A DNA stretch of 64,000 nucleotides from Comamonadaceae bacterium (GCA_027486255.1 JAIXPL010000031.1:39915-103914), one strand, 5' to 3'; positions 12,021-22,335 are shown, counted from the stretch's first letter. Program-made: numbers and translations. Notes: a model not told the origin generated them from the sequence alone.

Positions 12021-13454
12021 TCAAGCCACCCGGCAGATCATCAGCATGTTGGTGCCGCCTGGCGTGCCCATGGGTTCGCCACAGGTGATGGCGTAGACGT
12101 CGCCACTTTGCATGATTTTGCGGCGCAGCAAATGGCCTTCGGCCTGTTGCAGTGCGGTGTCGCGGTCGGCGGAGGTGTCCATCAGGATGGGACGCACGTT
12201 CCGGTAAAGCACCATGCGGCGCTGCGTGGATAGCTTGGGCGTGAGCGCATAGATGGGGATGCGGATGTCATGGCGGCTCATCCACAGGGCGGTGGAGCCG
12301 CTGTCGGTGAGGGCCACGATGGCCTTGGCGCCCAGGTGCTGCGCCGTGAACAGCGCGCCCATGGCAATCGACTGGTCGATGCGGCTGAAGGTCTTGCCGG
12401 TGAAGTCGTTGTCGATCTCGCCCACCCCGGCCTTCTCGGCCTCCAGACAGATCTTGGCCATTTCCTCCACCGTCTCCAGCGGGTAGCGGCCTGCAGCCGT
12501 CTCGGCGCTGAGCATCACGGCATCCGTGCCATCGAGCACGGCGTTGGCCACATCGCTCACCTCGGCGCGTGTGGGCACGGGGTTGACGATCATGCTCTCC
12601 ATCATTTGCGTGGCCGTGATCACCACCTTGTCGGCCGCGCGGGCCATCTTGATCATCTGTTTCTGCAGCGCCGGCACCGCCGCGTTGCCCACCTCGACGG
12701 CCAGGTCGCCGCGGGCCACCATGATGCCGTCGCTCACCCGCAGGATTTCCTCGAGCTTCGGGATGGCCTCGGCACGCTCGATCTTGGCAATCAGCCCCGG
12801 CTTGTGCTTGAAGGGCGTGGCCGCCACGTTGCACAGCTGGCGGGCCATCTCCATGTCGGTGGCGTTCTTAGGAAAACTCACCGCCACGTAGTCGGCCTGA
12901 AAGCTCATGGCGGTCTTGATGTCCTCCATGTCCTTGGCCGTGAGCGCGGGGGCGGTGAGGCCGCCGCCTTGCTTGTTGATGCCCTTGTTGTTGGACAGCT
13001 CGCCGCCGAGCTTGACGGTGGTGTGCACCTCCTCGCCGCGCACCGCATCCACGGTGAGCACGATCAGGCCGTCGTTGAGCAAGAGCACATCGCCGGCCTT
13101 CACGTCGCGCGGCAATTCCTTGTAGTCCAGACCCACGCCCTTGAGGTCACCCGGCGCCGTGCGCGAGGCGTCGAGGATGAACTTGGCGCCAGCCTCCAGC
13201 ATGACCTTGCCTTCTGCGAACTTGCCCACGCGGATCTTGGGGCCCTGCAGGTCGGCCATGATGGCGACTTCGCGGCCAGCACGCTGCGCGGCTTCGCGCA
13301 CCAGCTGGGCGCGCTGAATATGGTCTTCGGCTTTGCCGTGGCTGAAGTTCAGCCGCACCACGTTCACGCCTGCGCGGATCATCTGCTCCAGCAGGGCGGG
13401 GTCGCTGCTGGCAGGTCCCAAGGTGGCAACGATCTTGGTGGCGCGGGTGGGCAT
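12021..13454 (-). CDS. pyk: Pyruvate kinase
   Basis: Last step of glycolysis, phosphoenolpyruvate plus ADP to pyruvate plus ATP. 477 residues. Recognised by TKIVATLGPASS at the N-terminus, NFSHG, MADLQGPKIRVG, the active-site lysine segment LIAKIERAEAI and MVARGDLAVEVG in the barrel, and the C-terminal allosteric domain ending near GTPGGTNMLMICRV. The ATG at 13454 follows AGGAG with about 9-base spacing, better than the start six codons upstream. Its neighbour upstream on the strand is pgk, but a terminator separates them. Confidence 0.97.
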   Translation of the reverse strand: MPTRATKIVATLGPASSDPALLEQMIRAGVNVVRLNFSHGKAEDHIQRAQLVREAAQRAGREVAIMADLQGPKIRVGKFAEGKVMLEAGAKFILDASRTAPGDLKGVGLDYKELPRDVKAGDVLLLNDGLIVLTVDAVRGEEVHTTVKLGGELSNNKGINKQGGGLTAPALTAKDMEDIKTAMSFQADYVAVSFPKNATDMEMARQLCNVAATPFKHKPGLIAKIERAEAIPKLEEILRVSDGIMVARGDLAVEVGNAAVPALQKQMIKMARAADKVVITATQMMESMIVNPVPTRAEVSDVANAVLDGTDAVMLSAETAAGRYPLETVEEMAKICLEAEKAGVGEIDNDFTGKTFSRIDQSIAMGALFTAQHLGAKAIVALTDSGSTALWMSRHDIRIPIYALTPKLSTQRRMVLYRNVRPILMDTSADRDTALQQAEGHLLRRKIMQSGDVYAITCGEPMGTPGGTNMLMICRVA

Positions 13455-13484
13455 GGATGAGGCTCCTGTCAATTTCTGTGAATG

Positions 13485-13512
13485 CTTACAAAGGGTCGAG
13501 TCATTCTGTCAC
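13485..13512 (-). promoter_or_regulatory. Possible sigma-70 promoter for pyk
   Basis: On the minus strand, GTGACA (13512-13507) and TGTAAG (13490-13485) are separated by 16 bases. Transcription would start near 13478 and give a leader of about 24 nt carrying the pyk AGGAG site. The hexamers match consensus in five and four positions; this is prediction only. Confidence 0.35.
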
Positions 13513-13665
13513 AGGGGTCTGCTGTGGCGTTACGGGCCGGTTACAGCGCTTCCTTGGAGCTGCGCGGGCCTTGATGGTGGCCACAGACGGGCCCAGCGCG
13601 CCCTGAGCATGCTTATACGTTGGTTCGCCTTTTTCAAGCGCTGGCAACAGGGGGCAGTGCCATGA

Positions 13666-13691
13666 AAAAGCCCCGCTTCGCGGGGCTTTTG
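13666..13691 (-). terminator. Intrinsic terminator after pgk
   Basis: Perfect 11-bp stem AAAAGCCCCGC / GCGGGGCTTTT with a TTC loop, flanked by A5 and T4, so it can act on both strands. It begins 17 bases after the pgk stop codon in the minus direction and separates pgk from pyk. Confidence 0.9.
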
Positions 13692-13708
13692 GCTGAGCGG
13701 GGCGGCCT

Positions 13709-14902
13709 TCAGCCTGCCGCGCGTTGGGCGAGGATCTCGAAGGCCGGCAGGGTCTTGCCTTCCAGCACTTCCAGGAAAGCGCCGCCGCCGGTGGAGATGT
13801 AGCCCACCTGTTTTTCGATGCCGTACTTGGCGATGGCGGCCAGGGTGTCGCCCCCGCCCGCAATCGAGAACGCGGGGCTGTCCGCAATGGCGCGGGCGAT
13901 GCCTTCGGTGCCTTTTGAAAACGCATCGAACTCGAACACGCCCACAGGGCCGTTCCACACAATGGTGCCCGCGGCCTTGAGCTGGGCGGCCAGGCGGGCG
14001 GTGGTCTCGGGGCCGATGTCCAGGATCAGGTCGTCCTCGGCCACCTCGCTGGCCTTTTTCACCGTAGCCGGTGCGTCGGCGGCAAAGGTCTTGGCCACCA
14101 CCACATCGGTGGGAATCGGCACTTCGGCGCCGCGCGCTTTCATGGCCGTGATCACGGCATGCGCCTGGCCCACCAGGTCTTTCTCGGCCAGGCTCTTGCC
14201 GATGGGCAGGCCCGCGGCCAGCATGAAGGTGTTGGCAATGCCGCCGCCCACGATGAGCTGGTCCACCTTGCTTGCCAGGCTCTGCAGGATGGTGAGTTTG
14301 GTCGAGACCTTGCTGCCGGCCACGATGGCCACCAGCGGGCGCTTGGGTGCCGAGAGGGCCTGTGAGATGGCATCCATCTCGGCGGCCAGCAGCGGGCCGG
14401 CACTGGCCACCTTGGCGAACTGCGCGATGCCGTAGGTCGAGGCTTCGGCGCGGTGCGCGGTGCCAAAGGCGTCGTGCACGAAGATGTCGCACAGGCTGGC
14501 CATCTGGCGGGCCAGCGCTTCGTTGTTCTTCTTCTCGCCCTTGTTGAGGCGGCAGTTCTCCAGCAGCACCACTTGGCCCGGCTGCACGTCCACGCCACTG
14601 AGCCAGTTCGAGATCAGTGGCACCTCGCGGCCCAGCAACTCGCCCAAGCGCTCGGCGACCGGGGCCAGGGAGTCCTCGGGGCTGAACTCGCCCTCGGTGG
14701 GGCGGCCCAGGTGGGAGGTGACCATCACGGCAGCGCCGGCGTCCAGCGCCAGGCGGATGCAGGCCAGCGAGGCGCGGATGCGCGTGTCCTCGGTGATGCG
14801 GCCCTCGTCGTCCTGGGGCACGTTCAGGTCGGCACGGATGAAGACGCGTTGGCCTCGGGCCTGGCCCTGGGCGCACAGATCAGAAAAGCGGATGAAGTTC
14901 AT
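13709..14902 (-). CDS. pgk: Phosphoglycerate kinase
   Basis: Interconverts 1,3-bisphosphoglycerate plus ADP with 3-phosphoglycerate plus ATP. 397 residues from MNFIRFSDL; an upstream ATG would add only four residues. Conserved features: RADLNVP, TSHLGRP, the [12 protein letters not shown] segment, [17 protein letters not shown] and the C-terminal nucleotide-loop GGGDTLAA with STGGGAFLE. It ends at its own terminator and lies about 180 bp before pyk in the same direction. Confidence 0.98.
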   Translation of the reverse strand: MNFIRFSDLCAQGQARGQRVFIRADLNVPQDDEGRITEDTRIRASLACIRLALDAGAAVMVTSHLGRPTEGEFSPEDSLAPVAERLGELLGREVPLISNWLSGVDVQPGQVVLLENCRLNKGEKKNNEALARQMASLCDIFVHDAFGTAHRAEASTYGIAQFAKVASAGPLLAAEMDAISQALSAPKRPLVAIVAGSKVSTKLTILQSLASKVDQLIVGGGIANTFMLAAGLPIGKSLAEKDLVGQAHAVITAMKARGAEVPIPTDVVVAKTFAADAPATVKKASEVAEDDLILDIGPETTARLAAQLKAAGTIVWNGPVGVFEFDAFSKGTEGIARAIADSPAFSIAGGGDTLAAIAKYGIEKQVGYISTGGGAFLEVLEGKTLPAFEILAQRAAG

Positions 14903-14959
14903 GGCGGCAGGCATTGTAGGGGCCGGGGTTTCACGGGCCTGAGCACCGACGGCCCCCGC

Positions 14960-15295
14960 TTACCAGCCCAGCCCGATGTGCAGCGGCAGGTATACCGCCA
15001 TGCCGCACACGATGGTGCCGAAGACGCCCCGCCTGAAGTAGAACCAGGCCACGCCAGCGGCCACGGCAAACAGCCGAGCGTCCTGCCAGGAGCTGATCAG
15101 CTGGCCCTGGCTCATCACCATCTCCGGAATGATCACGCTGGCCAGTGCGGCAATGGGCGCGTAGTTCAGGCCGCGCTGGGCCCAGGACGGCAGCGACCAG
15201 GGCTTGCTGGAGATGAAGAAAAAGGAGCGGGTGATGACGGTGTTGGCCACCATCGCAAGGATGGTCACCACAGTCCACCAGTCGGTGCCTTCCAT
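14960..15295 (-). CDS. azlD: AzlD family branched-chain amino-acid transport subunit
   Basis: Small hydrophobic partner of AzlC, together forming a branched-chain amino-acid exporter. 111 residues with about four membrane helices. The family pattern TVVTILAMVANTVITRSFFF followed by LNYAPIAALASVIIPEM is visible. It starts 13 bases after the azlC stop codon and is the last gene of the def-fmt-azlC-azlD series, ending about 57 bp before the pgk start. Confidence 0.9.
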   Translation of the reverse strand: MEGTDWWTVVTILAMVANTVITRSFFFISSKPWSLPSWAQRGLNYAPIAALASVIIPEMVMSQGQLISSWQDARLFAVAAGVAWFYFRRGVFGTIVCGMAVYLPLHIGLGW

Positions 15296-15308
15296 CAGGG
15301 GCGTCCTT

Positions 15309-16049
15309 TCATCCTTGGCGGCCTTCGGCGGGTGCAGGCACCTCAGACTTGTCCATTAGCATGCAGATGCAGACCGCCGCTGCAATGCCCACCAAGATGT
15401 TGAGCTTGAGCGGCAGCGCATAAGCTGCCACCGCCGCGCTGCCCGCCACCACCGCGGCGATGCCGCGCAAACGCGAGCTGGCCAGCGAGCAGAGGATGCC
15501 CAGCAGCGCCAGCATGCCTGCAAAGCCCAGCCCCCAGCTCGTGGGAATGGCCTTGGCAAAAGCGATGCCCAGCAGGCTGGGCGCCATCCAGCTCGCCCAG
15601 GCCACGGCACAGCTACCGGCCAGGTAGTCGAGTTGCGTCTGCCGGCCGTCCTGCGTGGTGGCCGGCTGAGGGTGGCGCTTGGTGAACAGCACATAAGACA
15701 GGTCGGCTGTCAGATAGCCGCGCAGCAGCCGCTGCGGAAGGCTCAGGTGCATCACATAGCCGCGGATGTGGGCACTGAAGACCACAAAGCGCAGGTTCAC
15801 GCAAAACGCAGTGGCCAGCACCACCCACATGGGCGCGCCGGCAGCGATCAGGGGCAGGGCCGAGAGCTGGGAGCTGCCGGCATACACGAACACGCCCATC
15901 AGCAGCACCTCGGCCATGCTCATGCCGGAATTGGCCATGGCCACGCCTGTCATCAGGCCCCAGGCGGCCAGACCGGGCGCCACACTGGACATGTCGCGCG
16001 CACCGGCGCGAAATTCCGGGTCGCGCCAGAGGCGCCGCAGCTCGCTCAT
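15309..16049 (-). CDS. azlC: AzlC family branched-chain amino-acid exporter
   Basis: Large subunit of the AzlCD exporter, moving branched-chain amino acids outward across the inner membrane. 246 residues, multi-helix; the signature [20 protein letters not shown] and [17 protein letters not shown] are diagnostic. The ATG overlaps the fmt stop codon by four bases, coupling it to the formylmethionine genes. That pairing has no obvious functional logic but the overlap suggests shared transcription. Confidence 0.93.
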   Translation of the reverse strand: MSELRRLWRDPEFRAGARDMSSVAPGLAAWGLMTGVAMANSGMSMAEVLLMGVFVYAGSSQLSALPLIAAGAPMWVVLATAFCVNLRFVVFSAHIRGYVMHLSLPQRLLRGYLTADLSYVLFTKRHPQPATTQDGRQTQLDYLAGSCAVAWASWMAPSLLGIAFAKAIPTSWGLGFAGMLALLGILCSLASSRLRGIAAVVAGSAAVAAYALPLKLNILVGIAAAVCICMLMDKSEVPAPAEGRQG

Positions 16050-17002
16050 GCGCTGTCCCGTGGCGCAAACTGCTGGCCGGGTTGCACCTCAAAACCGCGC
16101 AGGAACTCGGCCGCCTCCAGCGGCTTGCCGCCGGCTTTTTGCAGCCGGTGCAGGCGCAGCACGCCCTCGCCCGTGGCCACGTCCACGCCGTCTGCGCTGG
16201 CCGCCAGCACCGTGCCGGGCGGCCGGTCCTGGTGAGGCAGAACGGATGCGCGCCAGAGCTTGATGGCCGTGCCCTCCAGCAGGGCCGAGGCCCCGGGTGC
16301 CGGCTGGAAGGCGCGGATGCGCCGCTCCAGCAGCGCGGCCGGCTCGCGCCAGTCGAGTGGGGCCTCGGCCTTGTCGATCTTGGCGGCGTAGCTCACGCCT
16401 TCGGCGGGCTGGGGCGTGCGCGAGAGCGCTGAACGCTGCAGCGCCTCCACGATGAGCCTGCCCCCCAACTCGGCCAGTTTGTCATGCAGGCTGCCGGTGT
16501 CGTCGGTGGGCGTAATCGGCAGGCGTTCGGCCAGCAGCATGTCACCGGTGTCCAGGCCCGCGTCCATCTGCATGATGGTGATGCCTGTTTCCGTGTCGCC
16601 TGCCTCGATGGCGCGGTGGATGGGGGCTGCACCCCGCCAGCGCGGCAGCAGCGAGGCATGAATATTCAGGCAGCCCAGGCGCGGCAGGTCCAGCGTCCAC
16701 TGCGGCAGGATCAGGCCGTAGGCCGCCACCACCATCACATCGGGCCGCGCACCGAGCAGCGCCTGCTGCGCCGCCGCTGAGTCGTCGGGGTACTTGCCGT
16801 CCAGGCGCAGGCTGCGCGGCTGGGCCACGCGGATGCTGTGGTCGAGTGCGAACTGCTTGACCGGCGAGGCCTGCAGCTTCAGACCGCGGCCGGCCGGGCG
16901 GTCGGGCTGGGTCAGGACCAGGGGAATCTCAAAGCCTGCCGCATGCAGGCGGGCCAGGGCGACCTGGGCGAACTCGGGCGTGCCCGCAAAGACCACACGC
17001 AT
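16046..17002 (-). CDS. fmt: Methionyl-tRNA formyltransferase
   Basis: Formylates Met-tRNA(fMet) using 10-formyl-tetrahydrofolate to make the initiator tRNA. 318 residues: N-terminal [12 protein letters not shown], catalytic Asn-His in [16 protein letters not shown], Asp in [11 protein letters not shown], then the C-terminal OB-like domain. The start abuts the def stop codon with no gap (17002/17003), the usual def-fmt pairing. Confidence 0.97.
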   Translation of the reverse strand: MRVVFAGTPEFAQVALARLHAAGFEIPLVLTQPDRPAGRGLKLQASPVKQFALDHSIRVAQPRSLRLDGKYPDDSAAAQQALLGARPDVMVVAAYGLILPQWTLDLPRLGCLNIHASLLPRWRGAAPIHRAIEAGDTETGITIMQMDAGLDTGDMLLAERLPITPTDDTGSLHDKLAELGGRLIVEALQRSALSRTPQPAEGVSYAAKIDKAEAPLDWREPAALLERRIRAFQPAPGASALLEGTAIKLWRASVLPHQDRPPGTVLAASADGVDVATGEGVLRLHRLQKAGGKPLEAAEFLRGFEVQPGQQFAPRDSA

Positions 17003-17536
17003 TCAGCGCGCCCGGGCTTTGTCGGCGTAGCGCTCGTCGTCCCGCTGCTGCTTGACCAGCTTGGTCTTGATGCGGTTGCGCTTGAGCGGTGAGAGGTATT
17101 CGACGAACACCTTGCCCAGCAGGTGGTCCATCTCGTGCTGGATGCACACGGCCAGCATGCCCTCGGCCTGGTGGGTGCGCAGCTGGCCATCGAGGTCCAG
17201 GGCCTGCACCTTGATCGAGGTGGCGCGCTCCACGCCGTCATAGATGCCGGGCACCGAGAGGCAGCCCTCTTCGCCCAGGCGTTTTTCGTCGCTGGCCCAG
17301 GTGATCTCCGGGTTGATCAACACCATGGGCTGATCGCGTTCTTCGCTCACGTCAATGACGATCAGGCGCTCATGCACGTTCACCTGCGTGGCCGCCAGAC
17401 CAATGCCCTTGGCTTCATACATGGTCTCGAACATCTGCGCCGCCAGCTCGCGGATGCGGGCATCCACGGCCGCCACGGGCTGGGCCACGGTGTGCAGGCG
17501 CGGATCGGGGTAACGGAGGATGGCCAGGCTGCTCAT
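17003..17536 (-). CDS. def: Peptide deformylase
   Basis: Metalloenzyme removing the N-formyl group from nascent proteins. 177 residues from [14 protein letters not shown]. All three motifs are intact: GIGLAATQV (motif 1), EEGCLSVPG (motif 2, metal-binding Cys) and QHEMDHLLG (motif 3, two metal-binding His plus catalytic Glu). A 29-codon upstream extension is open but outside the family. First gene of def-fmt-azlC-azlD, divergent from dprA. Confidence 0.97.
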   Translation of the reverse strand: MSSLAILRYPDPRLHTVAQPVAAVDARIRELAAQMFETMYEAKGIGLAATQVNVHERLIVIDVSEERDQPMVLINPEITWASDEKRLGEEGCLSVPGIYDGVERATSIKVQALDLDGQLRTHQAEGMLAVCIQHEMDHLLGKVFVEYLSPLKRNRIKTKLVKQQRDDERYADKARAR

Positions 17537-17702
17537 GTCGGTTCGGGGCTCAGGGAAAAACATGCATTTTCCCCTCAAAGCGGGTGCCGCGCTCAGGGCG
17601 TGGGTCAAGGCTGTATTTGTCAAAGTTGGTCATGCCTGCACGGCAGGGCTGGCGCAGGTAGCTGCCCCTCCTAAACTGCCTCGCCACAGGAGGGCATGGG
17701 GC

Positions 17703-18818
17703 ATGGACACCGATGAACTGAGGGCCTGGCTGCGCCTGCTGATGTCGCCGGGTATCGGCCGCCAGCAGGCCCGGCAGCTGCTGGGTGCCTTCGGCAGTCC
17801 CCAGGCGGTATTCGCTCAGGAGGCGTCTGCCTGGGAGGCCCTGGGCCTGGCCAAGGTGCTGCCTGCCCTGGCGGCCGAGCCGCCTGAGCTGGCGGCCCTG
17901 CTCGAGCACACCCAGGCCTGGCTGGCGCAGCCCGACTGTGCCGTCTTCACGCTCGGGGACCCTGGCTACCCGGCCTGCCTGCTGGACATCGACGACCCGC
18001 CGCTCATGCTCTTTGCCATGGGCAGCCTGGTGCGTCCGTGGTCCGAGGCGCCGTTCTCGAACGCCCACTGCCTGGCCATGGTCGGCAGCCGCAACCCCAC
18101 ACCGCAGGGTGAGCTCAATGCCCGGCAATTTGCCCAGGCGCTGGCGGCCCAGGGCATCTGCGTGGTTTCGGGTCTGGCCCTGGGCATTGATGGCGCAGCC
18201 CATGCCGGTGCGCTCGAGGGCGGGGGCCTCACCCTCGCGGTGGTCGGCACCGGCCTGGACCGGGTCTACCCCAGCCGGCACCGCGCGCTGGCGCACCGCA
18301 TCGCGGGCCAGGGCGCGTTGCTCAGCGAATTTCCGTTGGGCACGCCCGCCCTCGCCCACCACTTTCCCCAGCGCAATCGCCTGATCGCGGGGCTGAGCCG
18401 GGCCACGCTGGTGGTCGAGGCCAATTTACAGTCGGGCTCGCTCATCACGGCGCGCCTGGCCGCCGAGCAGGGCAAGGACGTGCTGGCCATCCCAGGCTCC
18501 ATCCATTCGCCGCAGTCGCGCGGCTGCCATGCGCTCATCCACCAGGGCGCACGGCTGGTCACGTCCGTGCAGGATGTGCTGGATGAGCTCGGTGGGCTGG
18601 CTCCGGCGCCTGTCCAGGCGGCCGCCCCTGCCGCTCTGGGCCCCACGCCTTCTGACCTGCTGCAGGCCCTGGGCTTTGAGCCCCTGGCGCTGGATGCGCT
18701 GCAGCAGCGATGTGGCTGGCCCACCGAGCGCCTGCTGGCCGAGCTGTTGGAGCTCGAGCTCGCAGGCCAGGTGGCGCGCCTGCCCGGGGGCCTGTTCCAG
18801 CGGCTGGTGCGGGCCTGA
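17703..18818 (+). CDS. dprA: DprA/Smf DNA-processing protein
   Basis: Binds incoming single-stranded DNA and loads RecA during natural transformation. 371 residues from the ATG at 17703, which follows AGGAGGG by about 8 bases. An N-terminal SAM-like/HhH region contains MSPGIGRQQARQLLGAFGS; the Rossmann domain has AMVGSRNPTPQG, VSGLALGIDGAAHAGAL, VVGTGLDRVYP and FPQRNRLIAGLS; a C-terminal winged-helix domain starts near residue 310. The full-length gene suggests competence potential, though no other competence genes are in the window. Confidence 0.96.
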   Translation: MDTDELRAWLRLLMSPGIGRQQARQLLGAFGSPQAVFAQEASAWEALGLAKVLPALAAEPPELAALLEHTQAWLAQPDCAVFTLGDPGYPACLLDIDDPPLMLFAMGSLVRPWSEAPFSNAHCLAMVGSRNPTPQGELNARQFAQALAAQGICVVSGLALGIDGAAHAGALEGGGLTLAVVGTGLDRVYPSRHRALAHRIAGQGALLSEFPLGTPALAHHFPQRNRLIAGLSRATLVVEANLQSGSLITARLAAEQGKDVLAIPGSIHSPQSRGCHALIHQGARLVTSVQDVLDELGGLAPAPVQAAAPAALGPTPSDLLQALGFEPLALDALQQRCGWPTERLLAELLELELAGQVARLPGGLFQRLVRA

Positions 18819-18885
18819 AGGGGCTGCGTCACCAGAGCAGCCCTTGAGCCCTGCCTGAGCTCGTCTTCTGCGTTATATTGGGTCC

Positions 18886-19374
18886 ATGTTTGAAGTGCTG
18901 GTTTATGTCTACGAGAACTACTGGCACGGCGATGCGTGTCCCGAGGCACAGCAGCTGGGCCGCAAGCTCAGTGCCGCAGGTTTCGAGCCCGAGGAAATCC
19001 AGGCTGCGCTGACCTGGCTCGATGGCCTGCATCTGGCCGCGCAGACCCTGCGTCCCGCCGCCGAGGAAGAAGCCCCCCTGCCCGCGGTGCTGGCCCAGTC
19101 TGAAGGCAGCTTGCGCGTGTATTCAGTGGCCGAGCGCGAGCACCTGGGTGCCGATGCCCTGGGTTTCCTGATCTTCCTGGAGGCGGCCGGCGTGCTGCCG
19201 CCCTACATGCGCGAGATCGCCGTGGACCGTGCCATGGCCGTGCCCGGCGAGCCCCTGATGCTCGACGACCTCAAGATCATCGTGCTGATGGTGTACTGGA
19301 GCTTCGGCGAGGAGCCCGATGCCCTGGTGCTCGACGAGCTGTGTGACGACACCAGCGGCCGCCTGCCGCATTGA
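18886..19374 (+). CDS. smg: Smg family protein (DUF494)
   Basis: 162-residue acidic protein of unknown biochemical role, conserved beside dprA in beta- and gammaproteobacteria. It starts MFEVLVYVYENYW and has the Smg-typical GFEPEEIQAALTWLDGL and GFLIFLEAAGVLPPYMREIAVDRAMA. TATATT sits only 7 bases before the ATG (18874-18879), so a short-leader or leaderless transcript is conceivable, but no -35 supports it. A GGGCTGC / GCAGCCC inverted repeat lies between dprA and smg. topA, the usual next gene, is absent. Confidence 0.93.
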   Translation: MFEVLVYVYENYWHGDACPEAQQLGRKLSAAGFEPEEIQAALTWLDGLHLAAQTLRPAAEEEAPLPAVLAQSEGSLRVYSVAEREHLGADALGFLIFLEAAGVLPPYMREIAVDRAMAVPGEPLMLDDLKIIVLMVYWSFGEEPDALVLDELCDDTSGRLPH

Positions 19375-19426
19375 GCCAGCTGCATTGCGCATGGCGGCCC
19401 CAGGGCCGCGACCCCCCTACAAATGC

Positions 19427-19453
19427 AAAAGGCCGTCGCAAGACGGCCTTTTT
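19427..19453. terminator. Bidirectional terminator between smg and secF
   Basis: Stem GGCCGTC / GACGGCC closed by a GCAA tetraloop, with A4 on the left and T5 on the right. It serves the two convergent genes smg (plus) and secF (minus). Confidence 0.9.
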
Positions 19454-19474
19454 GCTGGGCACGGTGCCTGTGCG

Positions 19475-20431
19475 TCAGACGGTGGCGCCTGCGTTCGGAT
19501 CCTTGGGGTCGGTGTCGTCTTTCTTGGGGGTGGCCTTGATCAGGTCTTCGCGTTTGACGCCCAGCCACATGGCAATTGCCGCGGCCACAAACACCGACGA
19601 ATAAATACCAAAGCAGATGCCGATGGTCAGTGCCATGGCGAAGTAGTGCAGCGTGGCACCGCCGAACAACAGCATGGACAGCACCATGATCTGCGTCGAG
19701 CCGTGGGTGATGATGGTGCGGCTGATGGTGGAGGTGATCGCGTTGTCGATCACGCCCACCGTGTCCATTTTGCGAAAACGCCGGAAGTTCTCGCGGATGC
19801 GGTCAAAGATCACCACCGACTCGTTCACCGAGTAACCCAGCACCGCCAGCACCGCCGCGAGCACCGCCAGCGAGAACTCCCATTGGAAGAAGGCGAAAAA
19901 GCCCAGGATGATGATCACATCATGCAAGTTCGCGATGATGGCCGCCACCGCGAACTTCCACTCGAAGCGCATGGCCAGGTAGATCATGATGCCGACCACC
20001 ACCATGGCCAAGGCCTTGAGGCCGTCGGCGGCCAGCTCGTCGCCCACCTGCGGGCCTACATATTCGGTCCGCTTGAGCTCGACGCTGGCGTCATCCGTCT
20101 TGAGCGCACCCATCACGCGCTCGCTCAGCTGCGCGCTGGTCACGCCTTTTTGGGCGGGCAGGCGGATCATCACATCGCGCGCAGTGCCAAAGTTCTGCAC
20201 CTGCACGTCGGTCAAGCCCAGGCCAGCTACCGTGCCCCGCACTTTCTCCAGGTTCGCTGGCTGGCTGTAGCTCACCTCCATGAGCGTGCCGCCCGTGAAC
20301 TCCACCGACAGGTGCAGGCCGCGCGTGAACAGGAAGAACACGGCCAGCGCGAAAGTCAGAAAAGAAATCGCGTTGAAGACCTTGGCATGCCGCATGAACG
20401 GGATGTCACGTTGGATCTTGAAGAACTCCAT
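19475..20431 (-). CDS. secF: SecF, protein translocase subunit
   Basis: Membrane partner of SecD; the pair uses proton motive force to pull exported proteins through SecYEG late in translocation. 318 residues: first membrane helix (about 18-38), a periplasmic domain, then a five-helix bundle with GYSVNESVVIFDRIRENFR, the SecF hallmark, and a charged C-terminus. It follows secD by 23 bp. Confidence 0.97.
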   Translation of the reverse strand: MEFFKIQRDIPFMRHAKVFNAISFLTFALAVFFLFTRGLHLSVEFTGGTLMEVSYSQPANLEKVRGTVAGLGLTDVQVQNFGTARDVMIRLPAQKGVTSAQLSERVMGALKTDDASVELKRTEYVGPQVGDELAADGLKALAMVVVGIMIYLAMRFEWKFAVAAIIANLHDVIIILGFFAFFQWEFSLAVLAAVLAVLGYSVNESVVIFDRIRENFRRFRKMDTVGVIDNAITSTISRTIITHGSTQIMVLSMLLFGGATLHYFAMALTIGICFGIYSSVFVAAAIAMWLGVKREDLIKATPKKDDTDPKDPNAGATV

Positions 20432-20454
20432 GGTGCTCTGTCTTTCTGAGGCGT

Positions 20455-22335
20455 TCAGCGGGGGGTGTTCTGGCCGGCCTGTGCCTGCGGGCGCCAGATG
20501 GTGCCGATGGACACCGACTTGAGTTTCTTCTGACGGCCATACCAGAGGTTCACCAGGGCGCGCGAGAAGAACACCGCCGAGAACATGCTGGTCAGGATGC
20601 CGATGCAGTGGACCACGGCGAAGCCGCGCACGGGGCCCGAACCAAACGCCAGCAGCGCCAGGCCCGCGATCAGCGTGGTGATGTTGGAGTCCAGGATGGT
20701 GGCCCAGGCGCGGTCGTAGCCGGTGTTGATGGCCACCTGCGGCGCCACACCGTTGCGCAGCTCTTCTCGCACGCGCTCATTGATCAGCACGTTGGAGTCG
20801 ATGGCCATGCCCAGGGCCAGCGCCATGGCGGCCATGCCGGGCAGCGTGAGCGTGGCCTGCAGCATGGAGAGCACCGCCACCAGCAGCAAGAGGTTCACGG
20901 CCAAGGCCAGGCCCGAGAAGAGGCCAAACAGCATGTAGTACAGCGCCATGAAGGCCACGATCACCACAAAGCCCCAGGTCACGCTGTTGAAGCCCTTGGC
21001 GATGTTTTCGGCGCCCAGGCTCGGGCCGATGGTGCGCTCCTCGATGATCTCCATGGGCGCGGCCAGGGAGCCGGCGCGCAGCAGCAGGGCCAGGTCATTG
21101 GCTTCGACCGTGCTCATGGAGCCGGAGATCTGGAAGCGGTTGCCCAGCTCACCCTGGATCACCGGGGCCGTGAGCACCTCGCCCTTGCCCTTTTCGAAGA
21201 GCACGATGGCCATGCGTTTTTTCAGGTTCTCGCGGCTGACATCGCGCATGATGCGGCCGCCCTTGGCATCGACCGTGAGGTCGACCTTGGGCTGTTGTGT
21301 CTGCGAGTCGAAGCCGGGCTGGGCATCGGTGAGGCTGTCGCCCGTGAGCACCACCTGCTTCTTGACGATGACCACGCGGCCGTCGCGTTCCAGGAATTTC
21401 TCCGAGCCGAAAGGCACCAGGCCACCGCTGAGTTCAGCGGCGCGCGCCTCGGCGCTTTCATCGACCAGGCGCATCTCCAGCGTCGCGGTGCGACCCAGGA
21501 TGTCCTTGGCCTTGGCCGTGTCCTGCACGCCGGGCAACTGCACCACGATGCGGTCCAGGCCCTGCTGCTGAATCACCGGCTCGGCCACGCCCAGCTCGTT
21601 GATTCGGTTGTGCAGCGTCATGATGTTTTGCTTGAGCGCTTGCTCCTGCACACGGCGCACGGCTTCGGGCTTGATGCCAGCCACCAGCTTGAATTCGCTG
21701 CCTTCGGCTTCCACGCGGGCCTGCAGGTCGGGAAACTGCTCTTGCAGCAGCGTCCGGGTGGCATCGGCGGTGGCCTGGTCGCGCACGCGCAACTCCACGG
21801 CCTGGCCGTTGCGGCTGATGCCACCATGGCGCAGGCTCTTCTCGCGCATGGCCAGGCGCAGGTCGCCGGCCAGCGACTCGGCGCGCTTGGTCAGCGCCGC
21901 CTGCATGTCCACCTGCAGCATGAAGTGCACGCCGCCGCGCAGGTCCAGGCCCAGGTACATGGGGGCGGCATGGATGCTGCGCAGCCACTCGGGCGAGCGC
22001 GAGATCAGGTTGAGCGCGACGATGTAGCTGGGATCGGCTGGGTCGGTGATGAGGGCGCGCTGGATGGCGTCCTTGGCCTTGAGCTGCAGGTCGGTGCTGT
22101 CAAAGCGCGCCCGCACCGAGGTGCCGTCCAGGCTCACCTGCTCGGCTTTCAGGCCTGCCGCCTTGAGCGCTTCTTCCACCCGGGTGACGGTGGCGCCGTC
22201 CACCTTGGCCATGGCCTTGAGGCTGGAGACCTGTACGGCCGGCGCCTCGCCGAAGAAATTCGGCAGCGTATAGAGCGCAGCGACCAACAGCGTCGCGGCG
22301 ATCACCAAGTATTTCCAGACCGGGTAGCGATTCAT
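20455..22335 (-). CDS. secD: SecD, protein translocase subunit
   Basis: Large RND-like subunit of SecDF-YajC. 626 residues: N-terminal membrane helix (about 8-28), a large periplasmic region with GLDLRGGVHFMLQVDM, the base/head domains, then the C-terminal helix bundle with GMAIDSNVLINERVREELR, matching the proton-relay Asp segment of SecD proteins. It lies between yajC and secF; the yajC-secD gap (22336-22456) is full of inverted repeats. Confidence 0.97.
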   Translation of the reverse strand: MNRYPVWKYLVIAATLLVAALYTLPNFFGEAPAVQVSSLKAMAKVDGATVTRVEEALKAAGLKAEQVSLDGTSVRARFDSTDLQLKAKDAIQRALITDPADPSYIVALNLISRSPEWLRSIHAAPMYLGLDLRGGVHFMLQVDMQAALTKRAESLAGDLRLAMREKSLRHGGISRNGQAVELRVRDQATADATRTLLQEQFPDLQARVEAEGSEFKLVAGIKPEAVRRVQEQALKQNIMTLHNRINELGVAEPVIQQQGLDRIVVQLPGVQDTAKAKDILGRTATLEMRLVDESAEARAAELSGGLVPFGSEKFLERDGRVVIVKKQVVLTGDSLTDAQPGFDSQTQQPKVDLTVDAKGGRIMRDVSRENLKKRMAIVLFEKGKGEVLTAPVIQGELGNRFQISGSMSTVEANDLALLLRAGSLAAPMEIIEERTIGPSLGAENIAKGFNSVTWGFVVIVAFMALYYMLFGLFSGLALAVNLLLLVAVLSMLQATLTLPGMAAMALALGMAIDSNVLINERVREELRNGVAPQVAINTGYDRAWATILDSNITTLIAGLALLAFGSGPVRGFAVVHCIGILTSMFSAVFFSRALVNLWYGRQKKLKSVSIGTIWRPQAQAGQNTPR

